Shown here piece by piece: positions 62,091 to 64,000 of a stretch of 64,000 nucleotides of DNA. How positions within the stretch are numbered: position 1 is the first letter of the stretch; every line of letters starts with the position of its first letter. The stretch is from Lachnospiraceae bacterium (GTDB lineage: Bacteria > Bacillota > Clostridia > Lachnospirales > Lachnospiraceae), in NCBI GenBank assembly GCA_029008875.1, contig JAQXJP010000007.1:20675-84674 (forward strand), read 5' to 3'. The notes beneath the pieces were generated by a model. That model made no database searches and had not been told where the DNA came from. It saw only the letters and a program-made list of their open reading frames with translations. Both the position numbers and the translations under genes were made by a program.

Positions 62091-62293
62091 TTAAAGCCGG
62101 TACTCCATCTGAACATCACAAGGTTCTTCTTCCGCCAATTTTGCATTGATTTCCTGGGCATGGACACATCCCAGCGCTCGGTAAGCCGCCTGCGACTCCT
62201 TGGATGAATGGGCTCATTTTCCATAATCTCCGCAAGTTTTATTCTGTTCCCATCATAGCATAATGTCTCTTCTATTTCATCCGAAATGTTAAC
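62091..62293 (-). pseudogene. Frameshifted remnant of a small protein gene
   Basis: Two adjacent frames on the minus strand read like pieces of one protein: NISDEIEETLCYDGNRIKL up to about 62200, then SKESQAAYRALGCVHAQEI to a stop at 62091. Neither piece has a start codon of its own. A single base change in frame near 62200 would join them. The family is not recognised. Between 62210 and 62567 only the inverted repeat below is seen. Confidence 0.35.
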
Positions 62294-62367
62294 GAAAAAA
62301 GTGCCTTACCTCATCCAATTCTTCACAAAAAACTGCCGATATCCCAGATTTGTATTAAGCAGGTTGA

Positions 62368-62406
62368 TTACGGTTATATTTCGAGAAATGCAGAATGTAA
62401 CCGTAA
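62368..62406. repeat. 39-bp inverted repeat, TTACGGTTA type, copy 3
   Basis: TTACGGTTA (62368-62376) and TAACCGTAA (62398-62406) have the same arms and total length as the copy at 38344-38382, 24 kb away. Confidence 0.7.
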
Positions 62407-62567
62407 AATTGGATTAACGGCTTTATTCGCTAGTTTCACAGACCCTATCGCCCAATCTCACCTTCCATCTTCACACATAAAATGCCCTATATCAGTCGCT
62501 TTGGGATATCTCCCTTAGTCTTATGCCAAACGAATAGCACGAACGCCCACCTCGATTCCGCGAGGTG

Positions 62568-63638
62568 CTATTCGTTCATCTTTGCGAGTTTCGCAGCCTG
62601 ATCTGCTGCGATACATGCGTCGATAATTTCCTGAATGTCACCGTCCATGATCTTATCCAGTTTATACAGGGTAAGGTTGATTCTGTGGTCAGTTACACGT
62701 CCCTGTGGGAAGTTGTAGGTACGGATTTTTTCGGAACGGTCTCCGGTGCCTACCTGGCTCTTACGCAGTTCTGCTTCTGCATCATGTGCCTTTTGTAATT
62801 CCAAGTCGTACAGTTTCGTACGAAGCAGTGCATATGCTTTTGCTTTATTCTGTATCTGCGATTTTTCGGTCTGGCTGTAAATAACGATTCCGGTCGGGAT
62901 ATGGGTCAGGCGCACCGCAGAGTCTGTTGTATTAACGCACTGTCCACCGGCTCCCGAAGAACGGCAGACATCAATTCGGATATCCTTTTCGTCAATGACA
63001 ACATCGACTTCTTCTGCCTCGGGCATCACCGCTACCGTGATTGTGGAGGTGTGGATTCTTCCACCGGATTCTGTTTCCGGTACACGCTGTACGCGGTGTA
63101 CACCACTTTCATATTTCATTACGGAATAAGCGCCCTGTCCGGAAATCATGAAGGTAACACTCTTCATACCGCCGATTCCGATTTCTTCCATTTCCATTGT
63201 TTCCACTTTCCAACGTCTGCCTTCCGCATAATGAAGGTACATACGATAGATTTCAGCGGCAAACAGTGCTGCTTCATCACCACCGGCACCTGCACGGATT
63301 TCCACGATAACATTTTTATCATCGTTCGGGTCCTTGGGCAACAGCAAAATCTTCATCTTATTTTCCAACTCTTCCACGCGCTTTTTAGCAGAGGCAAGTT
63401 CTTCTTTTAGCATTTCACGCATGTCTTCGTCATTTTCTTCATCCAACAGAGCAAGGCTGTCCTCAATGTCCTGTTTGCACTTTTTATATTCCTTATAAGA
63501 CTCCACAATCGGTGTTAAGTCACTCTGCTCTTTCATCAGGGCAGTAAACCGTTTCTGATCGCTTGTAACGGAAGGCTCACTAAGTTCATTTAAAATTTCT
63601 TCAAAACGCTGTAATAAGTCTTCTAATTTGTCAAACAT
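62568..63638 (-). CDS. prfA: Peptide chain release factor 1
   Basis: The 356-residue protein has the RF1 PxT motif ([14 protein letters not shown]), which reads UAA and UAG, and the catalytic GGQ in [16 protein letters not shown]. It ends translation. It starts 2 bp before the stop of prmC, the methyltransferase that modifies its GGQ. Confidence 0.97.
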   Translation of the reverse strand: MFDKLEDLLQRFEEILNELSEPSVTSDQKRFTALMKEQSDLTPIVESYKEYKKCKQDIEDSLALLDEENDEDMREMLKEELASAKKRVEELENKMKILLLPKDPNDDKNVIVEIRAGAGGDEAALFAAEIYRMYLHYAEGRRWKVETMEMEEIGIGGMKSVTFMISGQGAYSVMKYESGVHRVQRVPETESGGRIHTSTITVAVMPEAEEVDVVIDEKDIRIDVCRSSGAGGQCVNTTDSAVRLTHIPTGIVIYSQTEKSQIQNKAKAYALLRTKLYDLELQKAHDAEAELRKSQVGTGDRSEKIRTYNFPQGRVTDHRINLTLYKLDKIMDGDIQEIIDACIAADQAAKLAKMNE

Positions 63639-63640
63639 CT

Positions 63641-64000
63641 CTAATTTCCTCCAAATAAGGTTCCGAAGACTACGCGGTCAAGTCCCGCATAATCCTGCAC
63701 TACCTGAACATCCCGAAAATGATTGTCTCTCATCATGGCTGTAACCTGTTCTGCCTGGTCATAACCGATTTCAAAGAAAAGCATTCCGCCGATATTCAAG
63801 TAATTTTGGCTTTCTTCTATGATTTTCCGGTAAAAATAACACCCGTCATCCATCCCATCAAGAGCAATCACCGGCTCATGGTCTTTTACTTCTTCCATCA
63901 GTGTCGCGATTACGCTTGTTTTAATATAAGGGGGATTGGAAACGATGATATCATATTTCCCGGTAATCTTTTCAAATAAATCACTCCGAATAAACTCTGC
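63641..64000 (-). CDS. prmC: Peptide chain release factor N5-glutamine methyltransferase PrmC, C-terminal part
   Basis: The frame is open to the window edge and so is incomplete at its N-terminus. It contains [11 protein letters not shown], the NPPY motif of glutamine N5-methyltransferases, near 63930, and ends [14 protein letters not shown]. It methylates the Gln of the GGQ motif of release factors, encoded next to it. Confidence 0.93.
   Translation of the reverse strand, partial: AEFIRSDLFEKITGKYDIIVSNPPYIKTSVIATLMEEVKDHEPVIALDGMDDGCYFYRKIIEESQNYLNIGGMLFFEIGYDQAEQVTAMMRDNHFRDVQVVQDYAGLDRVVFGTLFGGN

Noticed and set aside
1..64000. tRNA or rRNA genes, prophage, integrase and attachment sites
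   Set aside because: No cloverleaf-like sequence, rRNA segment or phage gene was seen in intergenic regions or among coding frames; small RNAs without known motifs cannot be excluded by eye.

Overview
The window is a 64-kb piece of a low-to-mid GC Firmicutes chromosome, most likely a member of the Lachnospiraceae or a close clostridial relative. Reasons: canonical Firmicutes gene clusters (DUF512-der-plsY-gpsA; ylxM-ffh-rpsP-khpA-rimM-trmD-rplS-lepB-ylqF-rnhB; DUF177-rpmF-plsX-acpP-rnc-smc-ftsY), strong AAGGAGG-type ribosome binding sites, and a tetrahydrofolate riboswitch in front of folT. The family assignment is inference from gene content. No rRNA, tRNA, prophage or CRISPR array was recognised. 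Almost every gene lies on the minus strand; the exceptions are folT, one ABC transporter pair (38.7-41.0 kb) and tmcAL.

Layout: 0-4.8 kb is accessory metabolism (azlCD, a CPBP protease, a HAD phosphatase, riboswitch-controlled folT, an SDR, a flavin reductase-rubredoxin). 4.8-10.1 kb holds a parC/parE-like topoisomerase pair behind a CdaR-type regulator. 10.2-12.5 kb has an orphan sugar-ABC ATPase, a PRTase-like protein and dUTPase. 12.6-16.9 kb is gpsA-plsY-der-DUF512. 17.0-17.15 kb carries a very long perfect palindrome with GGGGACGTAT repeats. 17.2-20.4 kb is a GntR-controlled ABC exporter with two operator-like palindromes. 20.4-33.6 kb is a long housekeeping run (M42 peptidase, pgeF, yraN, FlhB-like and FliK-like proteins, rnhB, ylqF, a signal peptidase homologue, rplS, a TrmD-GNAT fusion, rimM, khpA, rpsP, ffh, a GGDEF protein, ylxM). 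33.7-38.2 kb is accessory: MFS/TetR/response regulator, then a decayed lytTR-DUF3021-ABC locus and a GNAT. 38.2-41.4 kb has an ABC pair flanked by dispersed hairpin repeats and by a six-unit 52-bp hairpin array. 41.4-55.5 kb is PHP phosphatase, ilvA, ftsY, smc, rnc, acpP, plsX, an unusual RelA/SpoT-like protein, rpmF, DUF177, ackA and divergent tmcAL. 55.5-64 kb has aroB, a PAS-GGDEF-EAL protein, a viroplasmin-RNase H, a LytTR/LiaF-like pair, an unknown membrane protein, a flavodoxin-like reductase, prfA and the start of prmC.

Functional themes: ribosome assembly and protein targeting (rpsP, rplS, rpmF, rimM, trmD, ylqF, der, ffh, ftsY, ylxM), phospholipid and fatty acid synthesis (plsX, plsY, gpsA, acpP), chromosome maintenance (smc, parEC, rnhB, rnc) and c-di-GMP signalling (one predicted cyclase, one predicted phosphodiesterase). 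The most unusual items are a RelA/SpoT-like enzyme lacking the usual acceptor-site tyrosine and carrying a long unrecognised C-terminus between rpmF and plsX, a signal peptidase I homologue with both catalytic residues replaced, a TrmD-acetyltransferase fusion, the 52-bp hairpin array and the 51-bp-arm palindrome.
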